Shown here in pieces: positions 1 through 9,639 of a stretch of 64,000 nucleotides of DNA; position 1 is the stretch's first letter, and the number at the start of each line of letters is the position of its first letter. The stretch is from assembly GCA_963781805.1 (NCBI GenBank), contig CAWAHF010000004.1:1364001-1428000 (forward strand), given 5' to 3'. This stretch comes from JAFGPL01 sp963781805. Lineage in GTDB: Bacteria; Bacteroidota; Bacteroidia; Bacteroidales; UBA10428. Under the pieces are notes generated by a model. That model was not told the DNA's origin and searched no databases. It saw only the letters and a program-made list of their open reading frames with translations. The position numbers and the translations under genes are program-made.

Positions 1-1870
1 CGAATTGGCACAATTTACTTCAACGCCGGCAGAAGTCCAAAGGGCAATTTGCTGGCCACGCATCGTACCGAATGAGCCACCGGTTTTTACGTCAATTTGT
101 ATTTCACCGGATATGGCAATAAATTTAAACCATACATTGTTGTCAACTCCGCCGGTCCAGCAGCTTCCTGCATTTTCATCTGCTGTGGCGTAAGTATTGT
201 CATATACGGCATCGGAAGAACACCAATGGTTAAGATCGGTTAATAATATGGCGCCGCTTTTCAGATCGAAGGGAACCCTGTTATCTATTTCCAGGGTGAA
301 GGATCCGTCTGTTCGTCTGTCATCCACCGAAATCCAGTAATAATTTCCAATCGTCAGGGTATCTGAACTCAACGTGAGGGTTCCTGCATAATAATCTGCT
401 GCATTAACACAACCCACCTGATCGTTGTTTTCATTCCAGAGTGCAATTTGCTGACCACGCATGGTACCCTTGCTTCCTCCGGTAAGAACACTAATAGCTA
501 TGTTGGGCGTTCCTGCTTCAAATTTAAACCAAACATTGTTCCCAACTCCGCCGGTCCAGCAGCTTCCAGCGCTTTCATCGGCCGTGGCATAAACATTATC
601 ATATTCGGCATCGGCGGATGACCAGTCTTGCAGATCGACCAAATAAACAGCGCCAATTTTATAATCATACCCCACCTGGTTGTCAACAGCAAGGGTAAAT
701 GTTCCATCGGTTCTCCTGTCATCTACTGTAATCCAGTAGGTATTTCCTATGGTTAAGGTATCAATTTGAAGGGTGAGCGTTCCTGAGAAATAATCGGCTG
801 CATTCGCGCATTTAACCAAATCGTCCGCCTGATTTATCAGCGCAATCTGTTGACCTCGCATGGTACCATAAGTACCTCCGGTTAAAACATCGATTTTAAC
901 AACTTCACTTTCTGCAACAAACTCAAACCATACGTTATTTCCAACACCTCCCGTCCAGCAGGAAGGTGTAATTCCATCAGCAGTCATATAAACGTTCGAA
1001 TATTCAGCATCTGCTGATTGATAATCATTAATATCGTTAATGGCAACAGCCCCCGACTGGTAATCGTAGCTGACTGAGTCGTTTACGCAAAGTTTAAAGG
1101 TACCATGAGTTCTCCTGTCATCTACAGATATAAAATAGGTATGTCCAGCAGTCAACGTATCTGTGCTTAATACAAGTGACCCGGAGTAATAGTCCGCAGC
1201 ATCGGCACAGCCAACCTGGGTACCGGCATCATTCCAGAGTGCAATTTGCTGACCCCGCATAGTACCGGAAGTACCACCGGTAACAACATCAATGAAAACG
1301 CCTTTTGACAATGCATCGAACTTAAACCATACATTATTTCCCACACCGCCGGTCCAGCAGGTTCCGGCACTTTCATCGGCGGTTGCATAAGTATTGTCAA
1401 AAGCCGCATCCGCCGAACAATAACTATCGATATCAGTTATTTCCACAGCTCCCGATTTATAATCAAAACTTGGGGAATCGTCAATACAAAGCGAAAATGT
1501 ACCATGTGTTCTCCTGTCATCCACCGAAATCCAATACGAATTACCTGGTGTCAGCGTATCAATACTCAGGGGTAAGGTCCCGGCAAAATAATCAGCGGCT
1601 TCAATGCATTTCAACAGGGTATTATTGGCGTTCCAGAGGGCAATCTGTTGTCCGCGCATGCTCCCTATGACACCGCCTGTATTTACATCAATACTAATTG
1701 CATTTGTTGAAGCTACAAACTTAAACCATACATTATTTCCTGTACCTCCTGTCCAGCAAGCAGGAGAGGCACCGTCAGCAGTCGCCGTTGAATTTGTATA
1801 CTGAGCATTAGCTGAACACCAGTTGTTTAAATCGCTTAACCAGATAGCGCCTGCTTGTTGATTGTAATCC
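1..1870 (-). repeat. Tandem 399-bp coding repeats, five copies (last one cut by the window)
   Basis: The segment encoding GQQIALW recurs at 44, 443, 842, 1241 and 1640, exactly 399 bp apart each time, so every unit is 133 codons with no indel. The units differ at the nucleotide and protein level but keep CWTGG, NNVWFKF, MRGQQIALW and ISVDDRRT (or ITVDDRRT). The array continues beyond base 1. Confidence 0.93.
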
Positions 1871-2820
1871 CGGACATCCACATACTGGGTATCAGAATTT
1901 TCACATGCGTTTATATCAATATAGGAATAGACTATTTCGTGCAATCCCAGACCTGCATTTGCCGGATCAAATTGATCTGCAGATATGCCGTCCCCCGAAA
2001 AAGTCCCTCCTGTTGGATTCCCGACCAGGGTTACCGGTAGATCGGTGATTTGACAAACGGAATCGAGACCACTAAAACTAACCACGGGTAATGCATTCAG
2101 AGTTACACCCAAATTGACCGTGTCCCCTGTTCCACATACGTTAGATTCAACGACTTTTACACTGGCCAAACCTGATATGCTTCCCCAGTCAACAGTTATG
2201 CTGTTCGTATTTGTTCCACCAGCCTGGGTGCCTCCTGTAATTATCCAATCGTATGTTGACCCGGGGGTATTGATAACTGAATATGAAATTCCGGTAGTAT
2301 TTACACATTCTTCAGTTGAACCAGTTACCGGAGAGGTAACCGGAATTGGACAGCAGCTTATAACTGCCTCCCAACCAGAATTTTCAAGACTGCCATCGGA
2401 AGTAAACTGAAATGTCAACGCAGAATCTGTAGATTCAACCAAAAAGGATAATCCTTCACCTGTATAAGCCCCAATTAATGTTGATAACGTGTCAGTTCCA
2501 TCAAATATTTTTAATGTGTCACCTCCTTCATTTCTCAAACTGAAAGATGTAAAAATGAGAATTAATCGTTGGCCGGAAGGAGCTTGTATGGTTGTAGTAT
2601 ATTTTTCATTACTGCCATAATTTCCCACATCTGAACCGCTATCATAAAAGTTTCCACTACATGCCTGTATGGTATCGCCGTCAATGTCGCTAATTAAATA
2701 ACTTTGAGCGTAGGATTGATAATATTGAGAAGAAAAAATCATCATCAAAACGAGAAGGGGAATTTGACTTTTCTTCTTTGGTAAAATTGATAGGATGTAT
2801 TTTAAAATATCAAAAAGCAA
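1..2820 (-). CDS. Secreted modular repeat protein, adhesin-like (3' end outside window)
   Basis: The minus-strand frame is open from a TTG codon at 2820 to the left edge, so at least 940 residues are present and the C-terminus is missing. No ATG lies at a usable position; the TTG start gives KKK followed by a hydrophobic stretch ending in SYAQS, a plausible signal peptide. A CUB-like domain follows (near 2690-2350, with FDGTDTL and FTSDG), then a PKD/Ig-like part (near 2350-1870), then five copies of a 133-residue beta-rich domain containing CWTGG, GNNVWFKF, TGG, MRGQQIALW and DDRRT. Similar domains occur in large Bacteroidetes surface proteins, often with type IX sorting tails; the tail here cannot be seen. 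A role in adhesion or binding is inference. Confidence 0.85.
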   Translation of the reverse strand, partial: MLFDILKYILSILPKKKSQIPLLVLMMIFSSQYYQSYAQSYLISDIDGDTIQACSGNFYDSGSDVGNYGSNEKYTTTIQAPSGQRLILIFTSFSLRNEGGDTLKIFDGTDTLSTLIGAYTGEGLSFLVESTDSALTFQFTSDGSLENSGWEAVISCCPIPVTSPVTGSTEECVNTTGISYSVINTPGSTYDWIITGGTQAGGTNTNSITVDWGSISGLASVKVVESNVCGTGDTVNLGVTLNALPVVSFSGLDSVCQITDLPVTLVGNPTGGTFSGDGISADQFDPANAGLGLHEIVYSYIDINACENSDTQYVDVRDYNQQAGAIWLSDLNNWCSANAQYTNSTATADGASPACWTGGTGNNVWFKFVASTNAISIDVNTGGVIGSMRGQQIALWNANNTLLKCIEAADYFAGTLPLSIDTLTPGNSYWISVDDRRTHGTFSLCIDDSPSFDYKSGAVEITDIDSYCSADAAFDNTYATADESAGTCWTGGVGNNVWFKFDALSKGVFIDVVTGGTSGTMRGQQIALWNDAGTQVGCADAADYYSGSLVLSTDTLTAGHTYFISVDDRRTHGTFKLCVNDSVSYDYQSGAVAINDINDYQSADAEYSNVYMTADGITPSCWTGGVGNNVWFEFVAESEVVKIDVLTGGTYGTMRGQQIALINQADDLVKCANAADYFSGTLTLQIDTLTIGNTYWITVDDRRTDGTFTLAVDNQVGYDYKIGAVYLVDLQDWSSADAEYDNVYATADESAGSCWTGGVGNNVWFKFEAGTPNIAISVLTGGSKGTMRGQQIALWNENNDQVGCVNAADYYAGTLTLSSDTLTIGNYYWISVDDRRTDGSFTLEIDNRVPFDLKSGAILLTDLNHWCSSDAVYDNTYATADENAGSCWTGGVDNNVWFKFIAISGEIQIDVKTGGSFGTMRGQQIALWTSAGVEVNCANS

Positions 2821-3123
2821 AATTTATATTTTTGTATTAATTAAAGTTAACTGCAAATTAATCAATTCTACCAGTATTTATAAATTTATTTTATTAACAG
2901 TTATTTAAAGAAATAAAGGATACCAAACTAATCTGCCTCTTCTGGATCTTATTATTTTTATATAAATCCATTTACGGATATTTTTTCCAATGGTTATTAT
3001 CTTTTGATTATACGTTGTTATACCTCCATCAATTTATTCTAAGCGGAAGGTATTATTGACAAAGTCTTATGAAAAAGGTAACTTTAAATTTTGAGAATTG
3101 ATATTTAATTTTTAATCATACTA
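2821..3123. other. AT-rich divergent intergenic region
   Basis: This region separates the minus-strand repeat protein from the plus-strand aminotransferase-like gene. It is strongly AT-rich and holds no convincing open frame or RNA gene. Apart from the promoter-like pair at 3056-3086, I see nothing specific in it. Confidence 0.6.
3056..3086 (+). promoter_or_regulatory. Putative Bacteroidetes-type promoter of the aminotransferase-like gene
   Basis: A TTG at 3056-3058 is followed after 20 bp by TAACTTTA at 3079-3086, one base from the TAnnTTTG -7 consensus. The predicted start of transcription lies about 30 bases before the ATG at 3124. Confidence 0.4.
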
Positions 3124-4254
3124 ATGACATCACGCCTTATCCCTTTCTATACAAATATCGACAGGCAAATTGTAAAAGCAAAAGGCTGTTATCTCTACGA
3201 TTCAGCAGGTAAAAAATATCTTGATTTTGAATCAGGCGACTGGGCGGCCAGCCTGGGGCATTCCCGGGAAGAGATCAATTTGATTATTAAAACTCAGGCT
3301 GAAAAACTGATACATGATGGCTTAAGGTTCCGGAACAAAGAATCGGAGGTTTTAGCTTTCAAACTTCTTGAGAAGCTCTCGCTAAATGATGGCAAGTGTG
3401 CGTTTTTAAATTCCGGATCCGAGGCAGTTAATCTTGGAATTACCCTTGCCAGAAATCTCACTGGAAGAAAAAAAATCCTGAAAATGGATTGTTCGTTTCT
3501 CTCTTCTTTAGGATATGGAAAAATATCATCCGAGAACACTGATCTGTTAAATATTCCAATAGATGATATTGATTCTATTTCAAAAACTAATTTTAGTGAA
3601 ATTGCCGCATTTGTCTTTGAACCTGGCAATTCCGGCGGATTGATAAAATTTCCAACCAATGAATTTATTCAGTCGGTAGCTTCTGCAGTCAAGCAAAACG
3701 GAGGACTGCTCATGGCGAATGAAGTTACCACGGGGTATGGGCGTACTGGAAAATGGTTTGGTTTTCAACATTATGACTACAAACCGGATATCGTGTCCAC
3801 CGGTAAAGCCATGGGAAACGGCTATCCCTTAAGTGGTATCTCAATATCAAAAGAAATTTCTGAATTATTTGATACTAATCCTTTCAGACACGCACAATCT
3901 CACCAGAACGATGCGTTAGGATGTGCTATCGGAATAGGTGTCATAAATCTTTTCGAAAAACTGGAATTGGTCGAACAATCTCAAGCAAAAGGGCAATACT
4001 TTTTGCGTCAATTAACTCAACTTCAGAAAAATTATCCTGGCATAATTAAGGAAATCAGAGGCCGGGGATTAATGCTAGCCATGGAGTTAAATCCGTCTAT
4101 AAAAATGGAAGAATTCGACAACAAATTGCTTGTGGCAGGATTTGTAGCAGGTATTAAAAACCAGGTAATAAGATTCATGCCTCCTTTGGTAATCACAGAA
4201 AATGATATAGACAAGCTTGTTGATAGCCTTATCAATATTCTGAACAGACAATAG
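3124..4254 (+). CDS. Class III aminotransferase-like PLP protein with Asp-to-Asn change
   Basis: The 376-residue product has the class III (acetylornithine/4-aminobutyrate) aminotransferase fold pattern: NSGSEAVNLG near residue 97, the PLP lysine at K228 in STGKAMGNGYP, and RGRGLMLAMEL near 314. The usual DEVQTGFGRTG block reads NEVTTGYGRTG, so the aspartate that binds the pyridine nitrogen of PLP in this family is N199. The EPxxGEGG block is also altered (EPGNSGG). Standard transaminase chemistry may therefore be changed or lost. It is separated by 226 bp from the next operon, so a shared pathway is only possible. The substrate cannot be told. Confidence 0.8.
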   Translation: MTSRLIPFYTNIDRQIVKAKGCYLYDSAGKKYLDFESGDWAASLGHSREEINLIIKTQAEKLIHDGLRFRNKESEVLAFKLLEKLSLNDGKCAFLNSGSEAVNLGITLARNLTGRKKILKMDCSFLSSLGYGKISSENTDLLNIPIDDIDSISKTNFSEIAAFVFEPGNSGGLIKFPTNEFIQSVASAVKQNGGLLMANEVTTGYGRTGKWFGFQHYDYKPDIVSTGKAMGNGYPLSGISISKEISELFDTNPFRHAQSHQNDALGCAIGIGVINLFEKLELVEQSQAKGQYFLRQLTQLQKNYPGIIKEIRGRGLMLAMELNPSIKMEEFDNKLLVAGFVAGIKNQVIRFMPPLVITENDIDKLVDSLINILNRQ

Positions 4255-4480
4255 TTTTTTCTAAGTTCTTTTCCTTGAATTCCGCTTAATTTCGATAGGT
4301 AATCCTCAATGGATATTTCTAAATAATATTTTAGTTCTATTCAATTGAATGGTTGAAAATCAACTATATGGTGTGATAAACGTTAAACCATGTTTCTTAT
4401 TAAAAGAAAAATTATAAGCGACCAATCCTTAATATTCACAAATAATTAATAAATTTCGAAGTTTTAAATCCTTTCAACAA

Positions 4481-5605
4481 ATGGCTGTAACTCTAAAAGA
4501 AGTCACAACGAAACGTGAACTGCGAAAATTTATTTATCTTCCGGCAGAAGTACACAAAGATCATAAAAACTGGATTCCACCTTTATATATAGATGAATGG
4601 GATTTTTATAATCCTAAAAAAAACCATTCGTTCGAACATTGTGATTCCATCCTGGTTTTGGCATATAATAACAACAAGGTTGTCGGCAGGATTATGGGTA
4701 TCATCAACCACAAATACAATCATCTTCAGAAAGAAAAAACAGGCCGGTTTTTTAACATGGATTGTTTTGATGATCCGGTAATTGCAACTACATTATTAAA
4801 ATACATTGAGGATTGGGCGCTGAAAAAAGGAATGACCAAACTGGTTGGTCCGCTGGGATTTTCTGATAAAGATCCTCAAGGCTTATTGATAGAGGGATAT
4901 CATGAACCAATAGTACTTGCGACGAACTGTAATTACGAATATCAGACAAGCCTGGTGGAGCAAAATGGTTATTCAAAAGAGGTGGATCTGGTGGTTTATA
5001 AAATGAAAATTCCGGAGAAAATCCCTGCATCATACGAAGAAATAAAAAGCAGATGTCTGAGCAGGAATAATATAAAGTTACTTGAATTCAAGTCAAAAAA
5101 AGAACTGCGTCCATACATTAAGCCCGTTTTCTATCTCATAAACGAAACCTATGCCAATATTTTTGCCTTCGCCGAAATTGAACCCGGGGAAATGGATTAT
5201 ATGGCAAATCGGTACATGCCGGTTATCAATCCAAAATATGTGAAACTGGTGCTTGATAATAATAACCAGCTTATCGCTTTTGTTATTGCCATACCTGATG
5301 TCGCTGAAGGTATCCGGCTTGCAAAAGGAAAATTATTTCCAACAGGATTACTAAAAATTATCCGATCGAGCAAACGCACAAAATTGCTGGTATTGTTTTT
5401 GGGAGCTGTAAAAGACGAATACCGTAATTCAGGGCTGGACGCACTCATGGCGGTGAGCATGCTGCAGGAAGCAAAGGCAGGGGGAATGGAAGTGATAGAC
5501 AGTCATCTGGTACTGGAGAATAATGTGAAAATGCGTGCAGAATACGAAAGGATCGGAGGAGAAGTTTATAAAAGATACCGAATATTTCAAAAAGAAATTG
5601 CCTGA
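4481..5605 (+). CDS. YghO-like GNAT-fold acyltransferase family protein
   Basis: This 374-residue protein resembles the uncharacterised YghO-like family, with an N-terminal GNAT-like half (WIPPL, VVGRIMGIINHKYN, GPLGFSDKDPQGLLIEGY) and a second half ending in FLGAVKDEYRNSGLDALM and ENNVKMRAEYERIGG. No biochemical activity is established that I could name for it. It is the first gene of a tight five-gene run (4481-9445) with a FemAB-like protein, a polysaccharide deacetylase, another GNAT protein and a lipoprotein, so modification of a lipid, glycan or amino-acyl head group is an inference. Confidence 0.7.
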   Translation: MAVTLKEVTTKRELRKFIYLPAEVHKDHKNWIPPLYIDEWDFYNPKKNHSFEHCDSILVLAYNNNKVVGRIMGIINHKYNHLQKEKTGRFFNMDCFDDPVIATTLLKYIEDWALKKGMTKLVGPLGFSDKDPQGLLIEGYHEPIVLATNCNYEYQTSLVEQNGYSKEVDLVVYKMKIPEKIPASYEEIKSRCLSRNNIKLLEFKSKKELRPYIKPVFYLINETYANIFAFAEIEPGEMDYMANRYMPVINPKYVKLVLDNNNQLIAFVIAIPDVAEGIRLAKGKLFPTGLLKIIRSSKRTKLLVLFLGAVKDEYRNSGLDALMAVSMLQEAKAGGMEVIDSHLVLENNVKMRAEYERIGGEVYKRYRIFQKEIA

Positions 5606-5628
5606 ATGTTTTCTTTGTTTACACTTGA

Positions 5629-6546
5629 ATGATAGTATATGTACCCCATAATGAGATTGATAAAAAGAAGTGGGATAAATGTATTGAAAAGTCGCAAAAT
5701 GAATTTATCTATGCATATTCCTGGTATCTTGATATGGTCTCTCCCGGATGGGATGCCTTAATCTGCGATGATTACCAGGCATTGATGCCGCTTACCTGGT
5801 CTGAAAAATGGACAATCAAATATCTGTATCCTCCATTATTTACCCAACAACTTGGCATATTTAGCATCGAAGAGCTCACACCCGAACTGGTCGATGAGAT
5901 GATCAGTGCAATTCCCCAACAGTTCAGATATCTTCATATTAAGTTGAATGGGAATAACCCGGTTCCTGATCATTCAAAATTTAATTTTCAATCGAATAAC
6001 AATCACCAAATTGATCTATCTAAAAAATATGATTTGTTATATGACTCGTTCAACAGGAATTGCAGGAGAAATATCAATAAAGCGCTGGCTTGCGGTTTAA
6101 AGATAAGTTCGGATATTTCCGCAAAATCTTTTGCACAGTTTGTTAAAAGTAATTTGGAATACGAGCTTAAGATGATGCATAATAAAGATTTTGATTTGCT
6201 CGAAAATTTAATTCGGCAGTTGAAAAGCAAAAATGCATGTGAAATTTATGGAGCTTATGCAGAAGCTGATGAATTATGCGCTGTAGCCTTATTTCTTATC
6301 ACCGGCAAAAGGTGCATATTTTCTGTTTGCGCATCATCCGAACCGGGAAAAAAATGCCAGGCAATGTATCTTCTGGTCAGCAGCCAGATCAAAAAGTACG
6401 CCGGCAGCGGTAAAATATTCGATTTTTCCGGTTCCAATATTCCCGGTATTGCCTATTTTAACAGTACCTTCGGTTCTGAGGTAATGACCTATCCTATAGT
6501 AACTTTAAACAGGTTACCCTGGGCATTGAAAATATTCAAAAAATAG
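5629..6546 (+). CDS. FemAB/GNAT-like transferase
   Basis: The 305-residue protein matches the pattern of FemAB-like GNAT-fold proteins: RNCRRNINKAL near residue 142, a central CEIYGAYAEADELCAVALFL strand-turn-strand, and FDFSGSNIPGIAYFNSTFG near the end. FemAB-type proteins add amino acids or acyl groups to cell-envelope precursors; the donor and acceptor here are unknown. It begins 23 bases after the YghO-like gene and ends 13 bases before the deacetylase gene, so co-transcription is likely. Confidence 0.65.
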   Translation: MIVYVPHNEIDKKKWDKCIEKSQNEFIYAYSWYLDMVSPGWDALICDDYQALMPLTWSEKWTIKYLYPPLFTQQLGIFSIEELTPELVDEMISAIPQQFRYLHIKLNGNNPVPDHSKFNFQSNNNHQIDLSKKYDLLYDSFNRNCRRNINKALACGLKISSDISAKSFAQFVKSNLEYELKMMHNKDFDLLENLIRQLKSKNACEIYGAYAEADELCAVALFLITGKRCIFSVCASSEPGKKCQAMYLLVSSQIKKYAGSGKIFDFSGSNIPGIAYFNSTFGSEVMTYPIVTLNRLPWALKIFKK

Positions 6547-6559
6547 CTATATATTTTTT

Positions 6560-7582
6560 ATGTTGAAAAATATCCTGTACAGTAAATATAATTTTCTTGC
6601 CGACCTTATACCGGTTAAAAGTTATTCATTCATTACAGGTCGTAAGTTTCTACCGGTGTTTTACCATGCTGTGAGTGATACTCCCCTGCCCCACCTGGAT
6701 TATTTATATAAGGTCAGAAGTACCCGTGAATTTGAAAAGGATCTTGATTTTCTGCTAAAATATTATCAGCCAATCGACCTCAAAACATTGACTTCCTCAA
6801 TAAAAGAAAAAAAAACCTTCACTAAACCATCTTTCTTCCTTTCTATTGATGACGGATTACTTGAATTTCATGATATTGCTGCACCGGTTCTTTTAAAGAA
6901 AGGTATTCCGGCCACCTGTTTCCTGAACTCAGCTTTTATCGATAACAAAGAAATGTTCTACAGGTATAAAGTAAACCTGCTAATCCACAAATTAAAAAGC
7001 GCTAACAACGATAAATTGTATGAGGTCAATACATGGCTGAAAAGTCAGGATATACACCCATCCCAAGCCAATAATTTTCTTCTTGCACTAGATTATCAAA
7101 ACAGATTCCTTATAGATGATCTTGCAAAATTACTTGATTATGACTTTGGGGAGTATTTAAGAACACAACAACCTTACCTCACCACTTCACAGATTGAATC
7201 GCTGATACAAAAGGGATTTACCTTTGGAGCACATAGCATCGATCATCCCAATTACAATACTCTCTCTTTTGAAGATCAAATAACACAAACGATTGAGAGC
7301 ACAAAAATTATCACAGAAAAATTCAGGTTATCCTATAACGTTTTTTCTTTTCCTTTTACAGATTTCGGAATTAGTAAAACCTTTTTTGACAATATAAATA
7401 AGTCGCTTAAATTTGATGCTACATTCGGATGTGCCGGAATTAAAAAAGATATCCACGAAAATCACATCCAGCGGATTCCACTTGAGGAATACCCTATGGA
7501 TGCCCGAAAAAGAATAAAGCGGGATTATTTTTACTATATTTTAAAGGTTGTGTTAAATTTAAACACTATCAAAAGAAACTAA
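6560..7582 (+). CDS. Polysaccharide deacetylase family protein
   Basis: The 340-residue product carries NodB-type motifs: SIDDGLLEF near residue 96 (the TFDDG motif with catalytic and metal-binding aspartates), PATCFLNSAFI, and GAHSIDHPNY near 226, which supplies the two metal-binding histidines. The family removes N- or O-acetyl groups from glycans. No signal peptide is seen, so it probably acts in the cytoplasm, perhaps on an envelope precursor. Its stop codon overlaps the next start by one base (TAATG), showing translational coupling to the following GNAT gene. Confidence 0.75.
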   Translation: MLKNILYSKYNFLADLIPVKSYSFITGRKFLPVFYHAVSDTPLPHLDYLYKVRSTREFEKDLDFLLKYYQPIDLKTLTSSIKEKKTFTKPSFFLSIDDGLLEFHDIAAPVLLKKGIPATCFLNSAFIDNKEMFYRYKVNLLIHKLKSANNDKLYEVNTWLKSQDIHPSQANNFLLALDYQNRFLIDDLAKLLDYDFGEYLRTQQPYLTTSQIESLIQKGFTFGAHSIDHPNYNTLSFEDQITQTIESTKIITEKFRLSYNVFSFPFTDFGISKTFFDNINKSLKFDATFGCAGIKKDIHENHIQRIPLEEYPMDARKRIKRDYFYYILKVVLNLNTIKRN

Positions 7583-8694
7583 TGATCAGCATCAGAGATA
7601 TAACTATTGAAGAACTTAAATCTTTTATCGATTCTGAGGAATTTAAAAAGATGGATGAGATACCCATCAGCAGGCACCGTGCGGTATCTCATTACAATAA
7701 TCCTCTCGCAAGAGCCAGTGACAAGATACTGTTTCTGGCATATGAGGATACAAAATTTATCGGATATCTCGGAGCTATGCCCGATGAGCTGGTAGTTACG
7801 AACAAGACGATAAAAGTTGCATGGCTCAGCTGTATGTGGGTGGATTCATCTCAACGGGGAAAGGGAATAGCGCCGAAGCTCCTTACTCATGCGCATAAAA
7901 GTTGGGAAGGAAATCTGCTGATAACCAATTTCATTCCGTTGGCAAAAAGAGCCTATGATAAAACCGGTTTGTTTACCGAATATAAAAATCTTCAAGGAGT
8001 TAGAGGATATCTGCGATTTAATCTGGCGGATATACTTGCTGCCAAAAAACGGGTATTTCGTAAACTCAAATGGTTATTTAAAATAATTGATGCTGGTCTG
8101 AATCCGTTTAACGAAGTCAGACTGCTTTTTTGGAAATACAAAAATAGAGTTGATAATAGCAGGTTCGAATATGTCCATGATATGGATGATGAGATATTAG
8201 AATTACTTGAAAGACATAGCAAACATCATCTTACACCAAAAAACAAAGGTATGTTTCAATGGATTATGCACTATCCTTGGATATTGCAAACCCCATTCGG
8301 TGATATGACCAGTAACAAATATGCTTTTTCATCTGTCAGAAAAGATTTTAATCAGTATTATCTTAAAATTTTTGATGCCGATCATAAATTCATCGCATTT
8401 TTGGTGCTGACTACGAGGGATTCTCATTTAAAAACACCTTATATATATGTTGATGAAAAAGATATCCCGGATGTTGCTAAGGTCATTTTTGCACATGCGT
8501 TGAAACTTGGCATAAAAACAATTACCACATTTCATCCCTTGCTTTCAAAAAAGATATTATCCTCGCGGAATCCATTTATTCTGAGCAGAAAGATGATTTT
8601 CAGAATTTTAATCAGTAAGGTTCTGAAAGAAAAACTAGGTAATACAGAAGATTATTATTTTTCTGAGGGTGACGGAGACGCAACTTTTGTATAA
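7582..8694 (+). CDS. GNAT family N-acetyltransferase
   Basis: The N-terminal part of this 370-residue protein is a recognisable GNAT domain: FLAYEDTKFIGYLGA near residue 50 and the acetyl-CoA pyrophosphate loop QRGKGIAPKLL near residue 94. The C-terminal 200 residues are a second, unassigned domain with HSKHHLTPKNKGMFQWIM and KTPYIYVDEKD. It overlaps the deacetylase gene by one base and is followed after 19 bases by a lipoprotein gene. The acceptor is unknown. Confidence 0.72.
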   Translation: MISIRDITIEELKSFIDSEEFKKMDEIPISRHRAVSHYNNPLARASDKILFLAYEDTKFIGYLGAMPDELVVTNKTIKVAWLSCMWVDSSQRGKGIAPKLLTHAHKSWEGNLLITNFIPLAKRAYDKTGLFTEYKNLQGVRGYLRFNLADILAAKKRVFRKLKWLFKIIDAGLNPFNEVRLLFWKYKNRVDNSRFEYVHDMDDEILELLERHSKHHLTPKNKGMFQWIMHYPWILQTPFGDMTSNKYAFSSVRKDFNQYYLKIFDADHKFIAFLVLTTRDSHLKTPYIYVDEKDIPDVAKVIFAHALKLGIKTITTFHPLLSKKILSSRNPFILSRKMIFRILISKVLKEKLGNTEDYYFSEGDGDATFV

Positions 8695-8713
8695 AAAATT
8701 TGTCAATTAACTA

Positions 8714-9445
8714 ATGCATATTTCTAATCTATATAAAGTACTATTTTTTTTGGCGGTTTTTCTGATAATCACCGAATGCACCCCCTATTATTATGCACCG
8801 AATATGCATAATGTACCTTTGTTCCAGGGAAAAAATGAATTCCGGCTTGATTTTTCGGGAAGTACCGGACAGGAATATAGTGGTTATGAAGTACAGACGG
8901 CCATTGCGCCAACAGATAATTTTGGTATAATGTTAAACGGATTTAAGGTTAAAAAGGAAGATAACTATGATAACCGATGGGGCAAAGGTTATTTGATTGA
9001 AGGTGCAATTGGTACTTTTTTACCGGTGGATAAACATTCGATTTTTGAATTTTATGGTGGTATGGGATATGGAAGCGTTGAAAATGGATATAATGATCAA
9101 TCAAGTTCAATATTGAATTTTAACAGATTTTTCATTCAGCCATCTATCGGTTTTACCTCTAATTACTTCGATATGGCCATATCATCAAAACTCTGCGGAT
9201 TAAAATATAATAACATCAAACTGCATGGAAACATTGAATCTGACGATCTTGAGAATATTACATATATAAACCAGCATCCCTTCTCAATATTGTTTGAACC
9301 GGCATTCACATTAAGATGCGGATGGAAATATCTGAAAATTCAATTTCAGATGGGATTTTCAAAAAATTTAAGTAATCCTGAATTAAAACAGGAAAAACTA
9401 AATATGAACCTTGGCCTGTATCTGAATTTTAAATCGGGAAAATAG
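8714..9445 (+). CDS. Predicted lipoprotein / outer-membrane barrel-like protein
   Basis: The 243-residue protein begins with a hydrophobic signal ending in the lipobox-like ITEC, placing the lipidated cysteine near residue 22. The remainder alternates short polar and aromatic strands (FEFYGGMGYGSVENGY, FRLDFSGS, FEPAFTLRCGWKYLKIQFQ, LNMNLGLYLNF), as in small outer-membrane beta-barrel proteins. I do not recognise a family. It closes the 4481-9445 run and may be the envelope-exposed component of that pathway. Confidence 0.55.
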   Translation: MHISNLYKVLFFLAVFLIITECTPYYYAPNMHNVPLFQGKNEFRLDFSGSTGQEYSGYEVQTAIAPTDNFGIMLNGFKVKKEDNYDNRWGKGYLIEGAIGTFLPVDKHSIFEFYGGMGYGSVENGYNDQSSSILNFNRFFIQPSIGFTSNYFDMAISSKLCGLKYNNIKLHGNIESDDLENITYINQHPFSILFEPAFTLRCGWKYLKIQFQMGFSKNLSNPELKQEKLNMNLGLYLNFKSGK

Positions 9446-9639
9446 CATCTAAACTCATATGTTAAGTTCTTCATTTTAAATAAATAATAATCTCGCGCCT
9501 CCATTAATTTGCTCATACTCCCTGATAAAAAGATACCCTACTCCGTATCAAATCCAAAATAAAAGTACTTTTACGCTTCAATATTATCCTGAAAAATTGA
9601 GATTGACTTTATTTTGAATTTTAAAGCTTAGATATAACG

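Noticed and set aside
5..2410. Several plus-strand open frames of 60-98 codons opposite the repeat protein
   Set aside because: They recur with the 399-bp period and are the antisense shadow of the long minus-strand frame.
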